A stretch of DNA of 64,000 bases from Bettongia penicillata ogilbyi (GCA_023548195.1 JAJHZJ010000496.1:9868070-9932069); one strand, 5' to 3'; positions 54,665 through 64,000 are shown, counted from the first letter of the stretch. The notes: a model not told the origin generated them from the sequence alone. A program made the numbers and translations.

Positions 54665-54810
54665 TAGGCAGCTGGGGAGTTGCACTAGATAAAGAGGTGA
54701 ACTTGGAGTCAGAAAGACCCAAGTTTAAACCCTGTCTTTGACATATGCTAGTTGTGTGATCCTAGAAAAATCATTTAACCTCTCTGGGCCTCAGTTTTCT
54801 GTTCTGAATT
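54665..54810 (+). mobile_element. MIR/CORE-SINE head and core
   Basis: Sense: GGCAGCTGGGGAGTTGCACT, AAGTTTAAACCCTGTCTTTG, CTAGTTGTGTGATCCTAGAA, CTGGGCCTCAGTTTTC. Confidence 0.75.
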
Positions 54811-55123
54811 GCCCCCATCCTCTACTGCCATTCCACTCACCATTAAGCTAGGGGGTAGCTATGCTAGAATCCCAGCTGGTTCCCCTAAATAGAACAGGTA
54901 ACCCTGTAGCATTAGAACCATGAATTAGCCTTCCCCACCTGTGCCCTGGCCATGCATTTTCCCTATGTATGTGTTCCTCCATGTGTATACCCAGGCCACA
55001 TGAGTTCCTTCCTCATGTTCCTCAGACAAAATTATCCTTCCCACCAATACTGTATTATGGGCAAAGGGGTGTGGGCATTTTTACACCATTTAAATGCCTT
55101 TAAGCCAAATGTTTCCTCTGAAT
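54811..55123. other. Unassigned non-coding sequence
   Basis: A 74-codon plus frame (54952-55176) runs into the SINE and is not persuasive. Confidence 0.4.
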
Positions 55124-55436
55124 GTGTGTGTGTTTATCCTTCCTTGCCGAAGAAGACCATGCCATCAGAGAAATAATGCCATGACTTGCACTTGACTTTG
55201 TTTTGAGTGAGGGGGGGCTATTCAGGTCCACCAGCCTCACTTCTCCTCCAGAGCCATCTGAATCCAGTGACCAGATATTCTTCAGGATGATTGGAGATGA
55301 CCCAGGATGAGGCAATTGGGGTTAAGTGACTTGTCTAAGGTCACACAGCTAGTGAGTGTCAAGTGTCTGAGGTGAGATTTGAACTCAGGTCCTCCTACAC
55401 TGGTGCTCTAACCATTCCAGCAACTAGCTGCCCCTC
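55124..55436 (-). mobile_element. Marsupial SINE type B, full length
   Basis: Antisense copy: TTTATCCTTCCTTGCCGAAG, CTTGCACTTGACTTTGTTTT, CCAGAGCCATCTGAATCCAG, GACCCAGGATGAGGCAATTG, GGTTAAGTGACTTGTCTAAG, GATTTGAACTCAGGTCCTCC, CAACTAGCTGCCCCT. Confidence 0.86.
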
Positions 55437-55559
55437 CCCCGCAAATGACCAGTAAATTGAACATACAATTGGGGGGAACTTGAGCTATCTTTTTTAATGG
55501 ATTGAAATCCACAGAGCATTTTGAAACTGGGGTATTTTCATGCAAGATGGGGTTGATGT

Positions 55560-55625
55560 AGGCCAAGGGTTGGCAAAATGGCCCCTAGGCCAAATATAGC
55601 CCACAGGCTAAGAATGTTTTTTGGT
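55560..55625. mobile_element. hAT-like DNA transposon terminus
   Basis: AAGGGTTGGCAAAATGGCCC, CTAGGCCAAATATAGCCCAC, AGGCTAAGAATG, resembling the widespread 'ggtcggcaaactacggcccg' inverted-repeat ends. The opposite end was not found. Confidence 0.5.
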
Positions 55626-55669
55626 TATTTTTTTTTACATATTTGTTGAAAGATCATAAATTGAGATAT

Positions 55670-55850
55670 TCAAAGGATTTTAGAGGTCATTGAGTCCAAT
55701 CTTTTCAGTTTACAGATGAGGAAACCATGGCACCAAGATGTTAAATGACTTGCCCAAGGTCACATAGCTAATACGTGTCTGAGACAATATTTGAGCCCAA
55801 ATCTTCCTGATTCCACTGCATTCACCATCATGACATGCTGCCTCTTCTCA
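55670..55850 (-). mobile_element. MIR/CORE-SINE
   Basis: Antisense: AGAGGTCATTGAGTCCAATC, TTTACAGATGAGGAAACCAT, AAATGACTTGCCCAAGGTCA, ATTTGAGCCCAAATCTTCC. Confidence 0.8.
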
Positions 55851-55959
55851 CAAGACAAGACTATTTTCACTGGTAATTAAAAGTGATAAGAAATTTCAGT
55901 CAGGTTGGCCCCGCTAAAACTCTTACACTGGAATCATACCCAATGGGTTTGTCGAAGAA

Positions 55960-56280
55960 AATGCTTCCAGATAGATGCATAAACATCATTGTTAGGCGAT
56001 CCATCCCCAGAGAAAGAACTGGTGGTGTCTAAATACATATTGAAGCATACGCTTTTTGCTATATTTTTCTTGAGGTTTTTTTTCCTATGTTTTCTTTCAC
56101 AACATGACTAATATAGAAATGTTTTGTATAACTACACATGTATAACCTATATCAAACTGCTTGCCTTCTCCTTTGGAAGGGGTAGGAAGGAAAGAAGGGA
56201 GAAAATTTGGAACTCAACATTTTAAAAACAAATGTTAAAATTTGTTTTTATGTGTAACTAGAAAAAATAAAATACTAGAT
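55960..56280 (+). mobile_element. Retroposon with HAL1-like 3' tail
   Basis: Body: CCCCAGAGAAAGAACTGGTG, AACATGACTAATATAGAAAT. Tail: ATAACCTATATCAAACTGCT, TGCCTTCTCC, GGGAGAAAATTTGGAACTCA, ending AAAAAATAAAATAC. The tail closely resembles 3' UTR sequence of the HAL1-like copies (for example 3958-4035). I recognise the element as a common marsupial repeat but cannot name it. Confidence 0.55.
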
Positions 56281-57044
56281 ATTTTTAAATGGTTTCCAAA
56301 AAAATCATTATTTTGCTCCACTAAAGTGAACAGACCTGAAATCTCATCCCCTGTGGCACCACAGAGCCTTCAGAAATGAACAAGAATATGATAAGCCATT
56401 CACTTTCTTCTTTCCTCTCATCCGCAGAAGGCTGAAGCCTGCCTAATTACCACCCAGGTTTATCCAAGCTGTTTGGTTGGATTTTTCCCTGACAAAGCAC
56501 TGAGTTATCAATCTCCTCAATGAAACCTGCCAGACCTAAACTCTCCCTATAGAATAATTGTGTATTAGCTCAAAGTAAAAGATTTGTTCCCTCAGGCAGT
56601 CATCTCTGCAAAGGGCATCACTGGAGGTCAGGGCTGTAAAGTTGTCACCAAGAAACTCTTTAGCCATTTTCATTTGAGAACAAGGACTCACATGTTTGAA
56701 ATCATAGATATGGTCAGTCCCAGAACAATTCCCTTGGCTGTTCTTATGCTGGGGATCAATGTGGTGTGTGTCACCATCCCTTCTTACTATTAACTAAATG
56801 TGTTCTCTAAATGGCTAGTAACAGTTAACACAAAGGTGCAGGAGGGAAGTCATTAAAAATATTAAGAGGATGGGGATCCACAGAGTACCATGGGGGAATC
56901 ACATCTTAATCTTTTAGAAATCTCTTTGGGGTAAAAATTCACCAGTTTCTTGGGATACTTTTGACCATTCCTATTAGCTACTCTGTAACACAAAGAAACC
57001 TTGAATTAGCAGGTCGATTTAGAAATAGAATTTAGAAAATCCTC
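56281..57044. other. Repeat-free stretch, candidate conserved non-coding at 56390-56540
   Basis: GCCTGCCTAATTACCACCCA, TCCAAGCTGTTTGGTTGG, GTTATCAATCTCCTCAATG. The 69-codon plus frame at 56584-56793 has no recognised domain. Confidence 0.28.
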
Positions 57045-57410
57045 AGAATAACAGAATCTCTGAAGCTACCTTAGTGGTATTTGGTCCAATCCATTCCTGA
57101 GTGAGCACCCTCTACAAAAGGCTCAACAAATGCTGAAAAATCCTTTAGAGAATATATCCAGGGAGTGGAAAACCATCACATGTCAATGCAGCCCACTTCT
57201 CCTTTGAGTAGTCAGCCCTAAATTTACCACTTTATAACATCTATTCATTGCTCTTAGCTATTCACTCTGAGGCCAAGCAGAACCAGATTAATCCTTCTTT
57301 CACATGACAGCCCCTCAAATACTTGAAGGAAACTACCCCGACCCTATTCTCAACATGGCAGTCTTGCTCCTTTTCACTGAATCCAGCCGGTAAATCCCAG
57401 ACAGTGTCTG
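57045..57410 (-). mobile_element. CR1/L3-type LINE fragment
   Basis: Antisense: ATAACAGAATCTCTGAAGCT, ATTGCTCTTAGCTATTCACT, GAGGCCAAGCAGAACCAGAT, TAATCCTTCTTTCACATGAC, AGCCCCTCAAATACTTGAAG. Confidence 0.72.
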
Positions 57411-57821
57411 TATAGGCTGGCACGCTGAAGTTCATCTCCTGAGAGATGTAGCTTCACTTGATGGAGGAGTATTCATCTGTTGATTTGTGCATGCAGAATG
57501 GGGATGTGATTGCTGTTTCAGTGGCTGAAATGAGAGCAGTTTGGCAAGATAGCATCTGAAGTCCAAATTGGATCTAGCAGTTTTATCTACCAAGTACTTC
57601 TAACATTGCTGCCCTGAAGCCTATAGAGGCGAATCACAAAAGAAAATTTCAATTACCTTTGCTTGTTTACTTGGACATTGACAATGCAGTCCAGCTAAGT
57701 TGGATAGAAAGCAGAATATCACTTAATGAAGCTTATCCTATTGATTTCCACAGTAAAAATCAATTTTAAATAGAATAGGAAACTATGGGATTTTGTGTTG
57801 GATTGATCTGGTTGTCTCCTA
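57411..57821. other. Repeat-free stretch
   Basis: 57470-57780 is complex AT-rich sequence (CAATTACCTTTGCTTGTTTA, ATCACTTAATGAAGCTTATC) without repeat landmarks; a possible conserved non-coding segment. Confidence 0.3.
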
Positions 57822-58053
57822 GGCAGCTAGGTGGTATACTGGATAGAGCACTGGACTTGGAGTAAGGAAGACTGTGCTCAAATCTTTTCTCAGATCTTAA
57901 ATCATTTAAACTCTCTCAGCCTCAGTTTTCTCATATGAGAAATGGGGATAATAATAACACATGCCTCGTAGGACTGTTGTAAAGATAAAATGAGTTACAC
58001 CATTCAAGCATTTTGCAAACCTTAAAGTGCTGTATAAATGCTAAGTATTGTTT
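57822..58053 (+). mobile_element. MIR/CORE-SINE, near full length
   Basis: Sense: CTAGGCAGCTAGGTGGTATA, TCTCAGCCTCAGTTTTCTCA, GAGAAATGGGGATAATAATA, AAAGTGCTGTATAAATGCTA. One of the most complete copies. Confidence 0.85.
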
Positions 58054-58054
58054 C

Positions 58055-58260
58055 CAGTGGATGGAAAGAGCGCTGAATTTGGTCAGAATGCTTGGTTTGA
58101 AATCCTGGCATCTCCACCCACTACCTGTGTGACTCCACCTATTACCTGTGTGACCTTGAGCAAGTCATATTATTTTCTGTGCCATTCTGTAAAATGAGGG
58201 AATTAAGACAATATGGCTTCTGTGGCCCTTTCTCCCAATCAGTGATGCTGTGTTTCTAGA
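58055..58260 (+). mobile_element. MIR with internal 21-bp duplication
   Basis: Sense MIR inserted directly after the previous one: GATGGAAAGAGCGCTGAATT, GGTTTGAAATCC, GACCTTGAGCAAGTCATATT. CTCCACCCACTACCTGTGTG (58112) is repeated at 58133 with two changes. Confidence 0.75.
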
Positions 58261-58269
58261 TGTCATTCA

Positions 58270-58610
58270 GGCTCACAGATTTAGAGCTGCAATGCAGCTT
58301 AAAGGTCATCATATGCAACCCATTCATCTTGTAGATGAGAAAACAAAATTAAGCAAATTGCTAAAAATAGCACAATGACCTTGGAAATTAATGCAACCCC
58401 AACTCATGGGTACTGGCTGGACTCCATTGTCCCAGGTCTGTTTTTGGAGTGTTCTTCTGTAACATCTATGAATTCCAGTTTCTTCATCTATAAAATGGCC
58501 ATGATAATAGTACAGATTTCACAGGACTCTGATGAGATTTAAGAGAGCTCATGTAAAGTACTTTACAAAATGAAAGCACCATATAAGGTCCAGCTGTTAT
58601 TGTTATTGCC
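58270..58610. mobile_element. MIR fragments, minus then plus
   Basis: 58270-58380 antisense (TTAAAGGTCATCATATGCAA, GTAGATGAGAAAACAAAATT). 58465-58610 sense (CCAGTTTCTTCATCTATAAA, GTAAAGTACTTTACAAAATG). Confidence 0.65.
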
Positions 58611-58889
58611 AATGACAAGGTCTCCTTCCACCAGCTGTTCTCATGAAGACTACCCAGCTCTTTTCCTTTATTTTTTATTTTTGGAATAAAACAAGCATTT
58701 CCATAGCATGGTATAATAAAAAAGATGATTGCACATGAAAATGCAAATCCATTATGTACAAGTTACTCTTCCCTTTAAATATACAACAAAGTCATCATGT
58801 AAATTTCCTTTTTTTTCTTTTTCTTCCCTCCCCTTCCCACCCTAGAGGTGGATACCAAGCACTCAGTCTCCAGGCTCCCATATGTAAAA

Positions 58890-59010
58890 TGTGCATCATG
58901 TTACATCTCCTTGAAAGCAAAAATTGGTTTTTTTCTTGCTTTATGTTTTCAGAACTTAGCACAGTGTCTGGCAGAAAGCAGACACTAAGTAAATGTTTAT
59001 TGACTGACTT
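58890..59010 (+). mobile_element. L2 3' end
   Basis: ATCTCCTTGAAAGCAAAAAT, TCAGAACTTAGCACAGTGTC, TAAGTAAATGTTTATTGACT. Confidence 0.68.
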
Positions 59011-59324
59011 AGTCGATGTTGATGCCAAAACCTTCACATCTACAACTATGAGACCACCAAGGATCAAAGATGAAGAGTATCAAGCCAAACAGAGCTCACC
59101 TCTCCCTCAACCAGAGCAATGGTCTGTGCTGAGTAAAAGTTCCTGTGGTTTTCCAGGTTTCCTAGTCTGACCTTGGGCCTGGAACCAGGTGTGTTCCTAA
59201 CCTCCCATCCCCAAGGCAAGAGGAAAGGGGGAATGCCAGAAGGAAAAGATGCGTTTACTTGAGCTCCAAGTGTGTTGGCAATGCTTGACTCACAGCACTT
59301 GCTATATTTAATAAATTCCTCTTG
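59011..59324. other. Unassigned non-coding sequence
   Basis: Includes most of the 3' half of a 138-codon plus frame (58754-59170) that begins in poly-pyrimidine and L2 sequence. No domain recognised. Confidence 0.4.
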
Positions 59325-59460
59325 TTCACTGAATCTTGGATCTAGGACTAGAAGGGACCTCAGAGATCAACCTCCTCCTTTTACAGATGAGGAAAGTGGG
59401 GCCCAGAGAGATAAAGAGACTTCTTCCTAAAGTTCTTAGATTAATAGCTTCTGAGTTAAA
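59325..59460 (-). mobile_element. MIR/CORE-SINE
   Basis: Antisense: GGGACCTCAGAGATCAACCT, TTTTACAGATGAGGAAAGTG, GGGCCCAGAGAGATAAAG. Confidence 0.72.
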
Positions 59461-59679
59461 AGAAGCATCTACCAATGAGCTGTCTAATAGATCTTCCTAA
59501 ATTTCAGGTCTGAACATATTACCTCTCTATTCAATAACCTCTGGTGGCTCCCTGGTATCTTCAAGATCATATATAAAATATATGATTTGATTTTTATAAC
59601 CCAACTCCTTCCTACTTTTCCAGTCTACTTATACTTTACTCCCCTTCCTATACCCTGTGATTCAGTGACACTGACTTCT

Positions 59680-59877
59680 GTTTTTGTTGTTGTTTCCATT
59701 GTATCTGACTCTCTATAGCCCCGCTTGAGCTTTTCTTGGTCAAGATAATGGAGTGGTTTGCCATTTCTTTCTCCAGATCATTTCACAGATGAGAAAACTA
59801 AGGCAGATAAGGTTAAGTGACTTGCCCAGGATCACACAGTTAATAAGTGTCTGAGGCCAGATTTGAACTCAAGGAGA
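59680..59877 (-). mobile_element. Marsupial SINE type A nested in L2
   Basis: Antisense and truncated at its 5' (head) side: CCATTGTATCTGACTCTCTA, GGAGTGGTTTGCCATTTCTT, GTTAAGTGACTTGCCCAGGA, CCAGATTTGAACTC. Flanked by an exact TGACTTCT target-site duplication at 59672-59679 and 59878-59885, with continuous L2 on both sides. Confidence 0.87.
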
Positions 59878-60154
59878 TGACTTCTAGCTGTTCCTCTAAT
59901 GCATTACTCCATCTCCAGATCTGGCGTCTATCTGCCACAATTGGGATTCTCTTCTGCTCCTCACTATCTCCCGACCTTTTGGCTTCCCTCATGCCCCAGG
60001 AAGAATCCCACCTTCTGAAAGATCATCTTTCCAAACGCCACTCAATGACAGTACTTTTCCCCTGGGATTATCTCCAACTTACCTGCAAAGAGCTTATTTC
60101 TAGCTATTTGCGTGGCAGCTTCCTCTGTTAGACTCTGACCTCCTTGAGAGCTGG

Positions 60155-60350
60155 GGCTGTGTTGTTGTGGTTGTGGATGTTGATGACGTTCTTGATGTCA
60201 TTTTTATTGTTGTCATTGTTGATGATGATGCTGTTGATGTCATTGTTGTTGATGATGTTGCTGTCGTTGTTGCTGTCGTCATTACTGTTCTCATTTTTGT
60301 TGCGGTCGTTGTTCATGTTGTTCTTGTTGTTGTCGATATTTTTGCTTTTC
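60155..60350. repeat. Trinucleotide repeat (GTT/GAT/GTC)n inside L2
   Basis: About 195 bases of TTGTTGATGATG-type units replacing the few bases normally between 'ggcagggact' and 'tatccccag' of L2. The Leu-rich and Asp/Val-rich open frames here are artefacts. Confidence 0.88.
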
Positions 60351-60424
60351 TTTCAATCCCCAGGGCTTAGCACAGCGCCTGATGTGAAGTAAATCCTTAA
60401 TAAATGCTCATTGACTGACTTCAG

Positions 60425-60795
60425 AATAAATCAGTTGGAAAAAAAGGAAATTGAGACCCATTGAGGTTAAATTACTTACAAGGGTGATTGAGGTGGTGAG
60501 TGGCAAGACTTGGGGTTGAACCAAGTTACTCTGTCCCCAAATCCAGCATCTTTTCTACTCCATATTTTCCCATGATTCCCTGCTGTGTTTAAGTGATTAG
60601 TTAACCAAGGCTGATTTTTTACAAGTAAGAAGTTTCCAGGATATTGAGGCAAAATGAACCAAAGGAAGACACTGTGTGACCCCTGGGCAAGTCACTTAAC
60701 ATTTCTGTGACTCAATTTTCCCAGCTTTAAAATGAGAGCTTTGGACTTAACAATATCTAGGTTACATTTCAGTACTAAATCTATATTCCTCAGAT
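60425..60795. mobile_element. MIR fragments, minus then plus
   Basis: 60425-60560 antisense (AATTGAGACCCATTGAGGTT, GGGTTGAACCAAGTTAC). 60665-60795 sense (TGTGTGACCCCTGGGCAAGT, CACTTAACATTTCTGTGAC). Confidence 0.7.
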
Positions 60796-60839
60796 AAGAA
60801 TCAAGCACCTAGTGAGAGGGAAAGCAGGTCTGTGAATGC

Positions 60840-60880
60840 ATACACACACACACACACACACACATACACACACACACACA
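60840..60880. repeat. (CA)n microsatellite
   Basis: About 40 bases of CA with one ATAC interruption. Confidence 0.95.
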
Positions 60881-60895
60881 TCCTGCTTACATATG

Positions 60896-61274
60896 ATTTC
60901 AGGTTTTTACGCAACCCAAGTGGAAATTGTTCTGATTGCATGTCCACAATATCAACTCAAAACCCTACTGGAACTTTTGTTGCCTAACAAAGGCTACCTG
61001 TATATTTTTTTTTCTGTGGCTTGGAATAAAGAACCACATTTCCACAAAATCAAATTAAGAAGTAGCATAGCCACTAATGGAGATAGAAGGAAAGTATAAC
61101 ATCTCATCCCTGTGACTAAGGACCTGGACCTGGCTATTAGCAGTGAACCTGTCAGGACTACTGGTACTGAAAGACCAACCCAGCCCGCCATCTTTAAGAG
61201 AGGAATGACCAACTGAATAGTTGGGTGGGAGGCAGGGAAGATAAACATTAGGTCATCTTTGTGAACAGGACAGC
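60896..61274. other. Unassigned non-coding sequence
   Basis: Short frames on both strands (61000-61250) without recognisable features. Confidence 0.4.
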
Positions 61275-61360
61275 AGCATCTCTGCCTCTTCTTATATGCC
61301 CACCACTTAGTAAAGTGCCTGACACATAGTAGTACTTAATAAATGTTTATTGATTATTCA
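61275..61360 (+). mobile_element. L2 3' end
   Basis: GCCCACCACTTAGTAAAGTG, CCTGACACATAGTAGTACTT, AATAAATGTTTATTGATTAT. Confidence 0.7.
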
Positions 61361-61470
61361 GTCTCCAAAGCACAGACACATAAAATGGCATACTACATAA
61401 GATAAATAGTAACCTGGAGATGCTATTTCTGTAACTTTAGATCTACCTTACTTCTCCCAAAGGAAGCAAG

Positions 61471-61472
61471 AT

Positions 61473-61545
<73 letters not shown>

Positions 61546-61627
61546 CAGAGGGAAAGGTAGATGGATGGATGGATAGATTGATAGAAAGATAAATAGATGG
61601 ATGGATGGATGGATGGATGGATGGATG

Positions 61628-61697
<70 letters not shown>

Positions 61698-61700
61698 AAG
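61471..61700. repeat. Long (GATA)n/(GATG)n microsatellite
   Basis: (GATA)n 61473-61545, imperfect GATG/GATA to about 61600, (GGAT)n about 61597-61630, then (GATA)n to 61697. About 230 bases in total. Confidence 0.95.
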
Positions 61701-61769
61701 ATTCTTTTAAAAAAAAAACTTCAGTTCTACATGGTCCTCCTCTGTGGTCAATAAGTATCCAAACCCAAT

Positions 61770-61882
61770 TTAATTCAATAAGAATTTACTAAAGAACTAA
61801 TGTGTACTAGTCCATGTACTACACACTGGGAATGCAGAAACAAAAAGAGAACTCTGGCATCCGGTATCAAAGAACTTACATT

Positions 61883-61885
<3 letters not shown>
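61770..61885 (-). mobile_element. L2 3' end
   Basis: Antisense: AAAGAACTAATGTGTACTAG, TACACACTGGGAATGCAGAA, ATCAAAGAACTTACATTG. Confidence 0.6.
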
Positions 61886-61966
<81 letters not shown>

Positions 61967-61967
61967 C

Positions 61968-62046
<79 letters not shown>

Positions 62047-62072
62047 GACAGAGACAGAGAGAGAGAGAGAGA
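61885..62072. repeat. Long (GA)n/(GACAGA)n microsatellite
   Basis: Pure (GA)n of about 75 bases, then GA and CAGA mixtures. The Arg-Glu repeat open frames (61800-62132) are artefacts of it. Confidence 0.97.
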
Positions 62073-62077
62073 GAAAC

Positions 62078-62200
62078 TTTAGTAAGCTCATTACATTCTA
62101 GGCATCATGCTAAGCTCTTGATATACAGATAAAAATAAATATGGCAGTTCCTACCCTCAGAGATTGTTTCCCCCCATTCTAATGAGGAGAGACAATACAA
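62078..62200 (-). mobile_element. L2 3' end, second copy
   Basis: Antisense: CATTACATTCTAGGCATCAT, GCTAAGCTCTTGATATACAG, CAGTTCCTACCCTCAGAGAT. Confidence 0.62.
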
Positions 62201-62349
62201 AAGGGAGGTAGAAGAGGAAGTAACAAATCAGGCAGGGAGAAGGCGAAATCCAGACAAAGTCTGAGCCTGGGTGATGTGAAGATTCTATGGAGTCTTTCCT
62301 AAAATGGTGATCCCAATGATCAGAAGACAAATGGTCATTATCACTAATA

Positions 62350-62540
62350 ATTATAGGATCATAGATTTAGAGTTGAAACAAACCTTGGAAGTCATTGACC
62401 TATACACCCTCATTTTACCTAATAAAAAGTTCAGAGTGAGAGAGGTTAAGTGATTATGTAAGGATCATACAGCTCATAAGTCTCTAAAGCAGGATGGGAA
62501 CTCAAGTATTTCCATTTCCAGGTGGAGTACTCTATCAGTT
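62350..62540 (-). mobile_element. MIR/CORE-SINE
   Basis: Antisense: AGGATCATAGATTTAGAGTT, CTTGGAAGTCATTGACCTAT, GAGGTTAAGTGATTATGTAA, GGATGGGAACTCAAG. Confidence 0.72.
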
Positions 62541-62559
62541 GTCTGTGCCAGCAAGCTTG

Positions 62560-62700
62560 AACAGTACAAGATGCTTTATGCATAGGGTACTAGACCTACA
62601 GTAAATAACAATTTCTCTGAGTCTCAAGTTTCTTATGTACAAAGGGGTGTGGAATAGATGGTGCTTGTAGCCCCTTTCAGCTCTAAATTTAGGATACTCT
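62560..62700 (+). mobile_element. MIR 3' half
   Basis: Sense: TCTGAGTCTCAAGTTTCTTA, AGCCCCTTTCAGCTCTAAAT. Confidence 0.6.
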
Positions 62701-63127
62701 AATTATATGCAAATAGTTTCTCTGGGGGTAGGTGAATGGGAACCAAAGGGATTAAGATCAGCCACTTGAAGGAAGATGAAAGCTGGGTTGAACCCTGAAG
62801 GGAAATGATATGACTTCTTGGCAATTGTGGAGGGTGCTTTTCTTCTGATGCCCTGTCCTAGTGGGGAGATGGCCCTGGGCTCTGCTAATGCAGCACAAGC
62901 TCTAGCATCCTCCCAAGCTGGAAGACTTAGAGCCAGTGTAGAGAAGGCATGGAACTGGGCATATGGGAAATGGCAGAGAAGAAAAGTCTCTGTGCTTGCA
63001 GATAATATCACTCACAAAAGTTAGATAGAAGAACAAAGAGAAACTTAGATTTTCATTAGAGATATTTCTGAATAATCTCCACTATGTAAATATCAACAGT
63101 AATAGCTCATTTTTATGAAGCTATTTA
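62701..63127. other. Unassigned non-coding sequence
   Basis: Overlapping frames at 62703-63024 on both strands lack recognisable features. No repeat family recognised. Confidence 0.4.
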
Positions 63128-63475
63128 TGAGAAGTAATGTGGCATAGAGAAGGTTGTCCTTTGAGAAGACTCAGGTTCTCACAGACTTGCTTTGCTACCA
63201 CTGGCACATCACTTAACTTTCTTGAGACTGTAAGCTATAGATGAATTGCTGATATGTAATTCAATGAAGGGAACTTGCACACTAGAAGTCCCAGGCACAG
63301 ACGAAAGCACAGTTTAGGTCCCAGAAAATGGAGCACTTTACATTACCAAAACAGTTTCCATGGCTTATCTTGCTTAAGCCTTCCCAAAAACCCTTTGAGG
63401 CAGGTTAAACTAATATCGTTATCCCCAATTTACCCAAGAGGAAAACGATACTGAGAGGTTAAGTGGCATAGATTC
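63128..63475. mobile_element. MIR fragments, plus then minus
   Basis: 63128-63240 sense (AATGTGGCATAGAGAAGGTT, TACCACTGGCACATCACTTA). 63330-63475 antisense (AACCCTTTGAGGCAGGTTAA, TTATCCCCAATTTACCCAAG). Confidence 0.68.
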
Positions 63476-64000
63476 TCTTCTGTAACTGTGGAGAGCTTGA
63501 GGTCTGGAATCTCCAGGGAGCAATGTCACAGTGAATTGTGTCCAGTTTTGCTTCCATTTCTACGGCAATACTGTAGGGCTGCCTATGAATTGGAAGGACT
63601 CAAAGTCAAAATCATTCACTGTCAAGCTATATGAAATGAAAGCTACCTCTTATTTTCTAAAGGACCTCATAGACAGCTGTTTGATTAAACTTCTTTCCCC
63701 CTCACCCCACTAATATTCACCTCTGTAGCATCCTTGTGATACAGTGAAAGCCCATCTGGGTTTCTGAAGGCCATGTCAATGAAATGTAAACTATGGTCTA
63801 TACTTCTTAAAGTAAGAAGGTTTGGAATGAAATGCCAGTGATTGCCTGGATGCTCTTATCCAAGGACCTACCCAGCTGAATTTAGGAAGGCTGGAGACTA
63901 AGGAAAGATGAATATTCATTTGCAGCAACTCTTGCAGAACACCTTCTGAAGGATAGAAGGGCTACAGTCTGCATCAAATGGAGAAAGAGACAAAGTGATG
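63476..64000. other. Unassigned non-coding sequence
   Basis: No repeat or coding signal that I can support up to the window end. Confidence 0.4.

Larger units (their letters stand above)
59505..60420 (+). mobile_element. L2 LINE 3' region, interrupted
   Basis: Sense L2 in order: AATAACCTCTGGTGGCTCCC, AACCCAACTCCTTCCTACTT, ACTGACTTCT, then after a nested SINE (59680-59877) AGCTGTTCCTCTAATGCATT, CATGCCCCAGGAAGAATCCC, GAGCTGGGGCTGTG, an internal trinucleotide expansion (60155-60350), and the L2 terminus CCCCAGGGCTTAGCACAGCG, AATAAATGCTCATTGACTGA. Confidence 0.82.

Noticed and set aside
58754..59170. 138-codon plus frame as a possible exon
   Set aside because: Begins in poly-pyrimidine, crosses an L2 3' end, and has no domain or credible splice context.
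60100..60392. Overlapping Leu-rich, Asp/Val-rich and Asn/Thr-rich frames
   Set aside because: Produced by the trinucleotide array inside L2; all frames are open because of composition.
61800..62132. Open frames encoding long Arg-Glu or Ser-Leu repeats
   Set aside because: Direct translation of the (GA)n microsatellite, open in several frames and both strands.
1..64000. CRISPR arrays, bacterial operons, ribosome-binding sites, prophage
   Set aside because: Composition, SINE/LINE content and absence of compact coding show a vertebrate nuclear genome; the tandem arrays are simple microsatellites.
1..64000. tRNA genes suggested by A- and B-box-like motifs
   Set aside because: All such motifs lie in SINE/MIR heads attached to SINE bodies; none can be drawn as an intact tRNA gene.

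Overview
This is 64 kb of vertebrate nuclear DNA, almost certainly from a marsupial, and probably intergenic or intronic. It is AT-rich and CpG-poor. It is dense in ancient CORE-SINE/MIR, L2 and CR1/L3 copies, in SINEs of marsupial type with tRNA-derived heads, and in L1-derived elements whose ORF1 and 5' ends look metatherian. One SINE type (called type B here: 29508-29820, 55124-55436, tail at 1-270) resembles the WSINE1-like families I associate with Australian marsupials. I recall that family from memory and did not search it, so the sub-lineage is tentative. I found no host protein-coding exon, tRNA, rRNA or snRNA gene, and no bacterial-type feature.

Layout. 1-1480: SINE/MIR. 1497-4316: an ORF1-only L1 derivative (HAL1-like, copy 1). 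4.3-12.3 kb: CR1, L2, MIR and SINE fragments. 12346-18890 (minus): a near full-length, decayed autonomous L1 with 5' UTR, ORF1, a long inter-ORF spacer and ORF2. 19-28 kb: MIR/CR1/L2 fragments. 28.0-29.2 kb: a decayed RTE-clade LINE. 29.5-36.7 kb: SINEs, a MIR cluster and a polypurine tract. 36771-39659: HAL1-like copy 2. 39.7-43.2 kb: L2/CR1/MIR. 43251-46087: HAL1-like copy 3. 46.7-64 kb: CR1, MIR, L2 and SINE fragments, a possible solo LTR, and a large compound microsatellite at 61.5-62.1 kb.

The most informative content is the trio of HAL1-like elements. All three are on the plus strand, about 2.8-2.9 kb long, start at the same 5' end, lack ORF2, and are bounded by exact target-site duplications of 16, 14 and 13 bp. 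Comparing them by eye with the L1 in the same window indicates that the first half of the HAL1-like 3' UTR is homologous to the L1 inter-ORF spacer. These elements are therefore L1s that lost ORF2 while keeping the 5' UTR, ORF1 and spacer. Every retroelement ORF here is broken or truncated. Nothing looks like a functioning host gene or a new defence or metabolic system. Several repeat-free stretches are flagged only as candidates for conserved non-coding sequence.

All repeat family names come from recognising consensus features by eye. Ends of old repeats are approximate to about 10-30 bases unless a target-site duplication fixes them.
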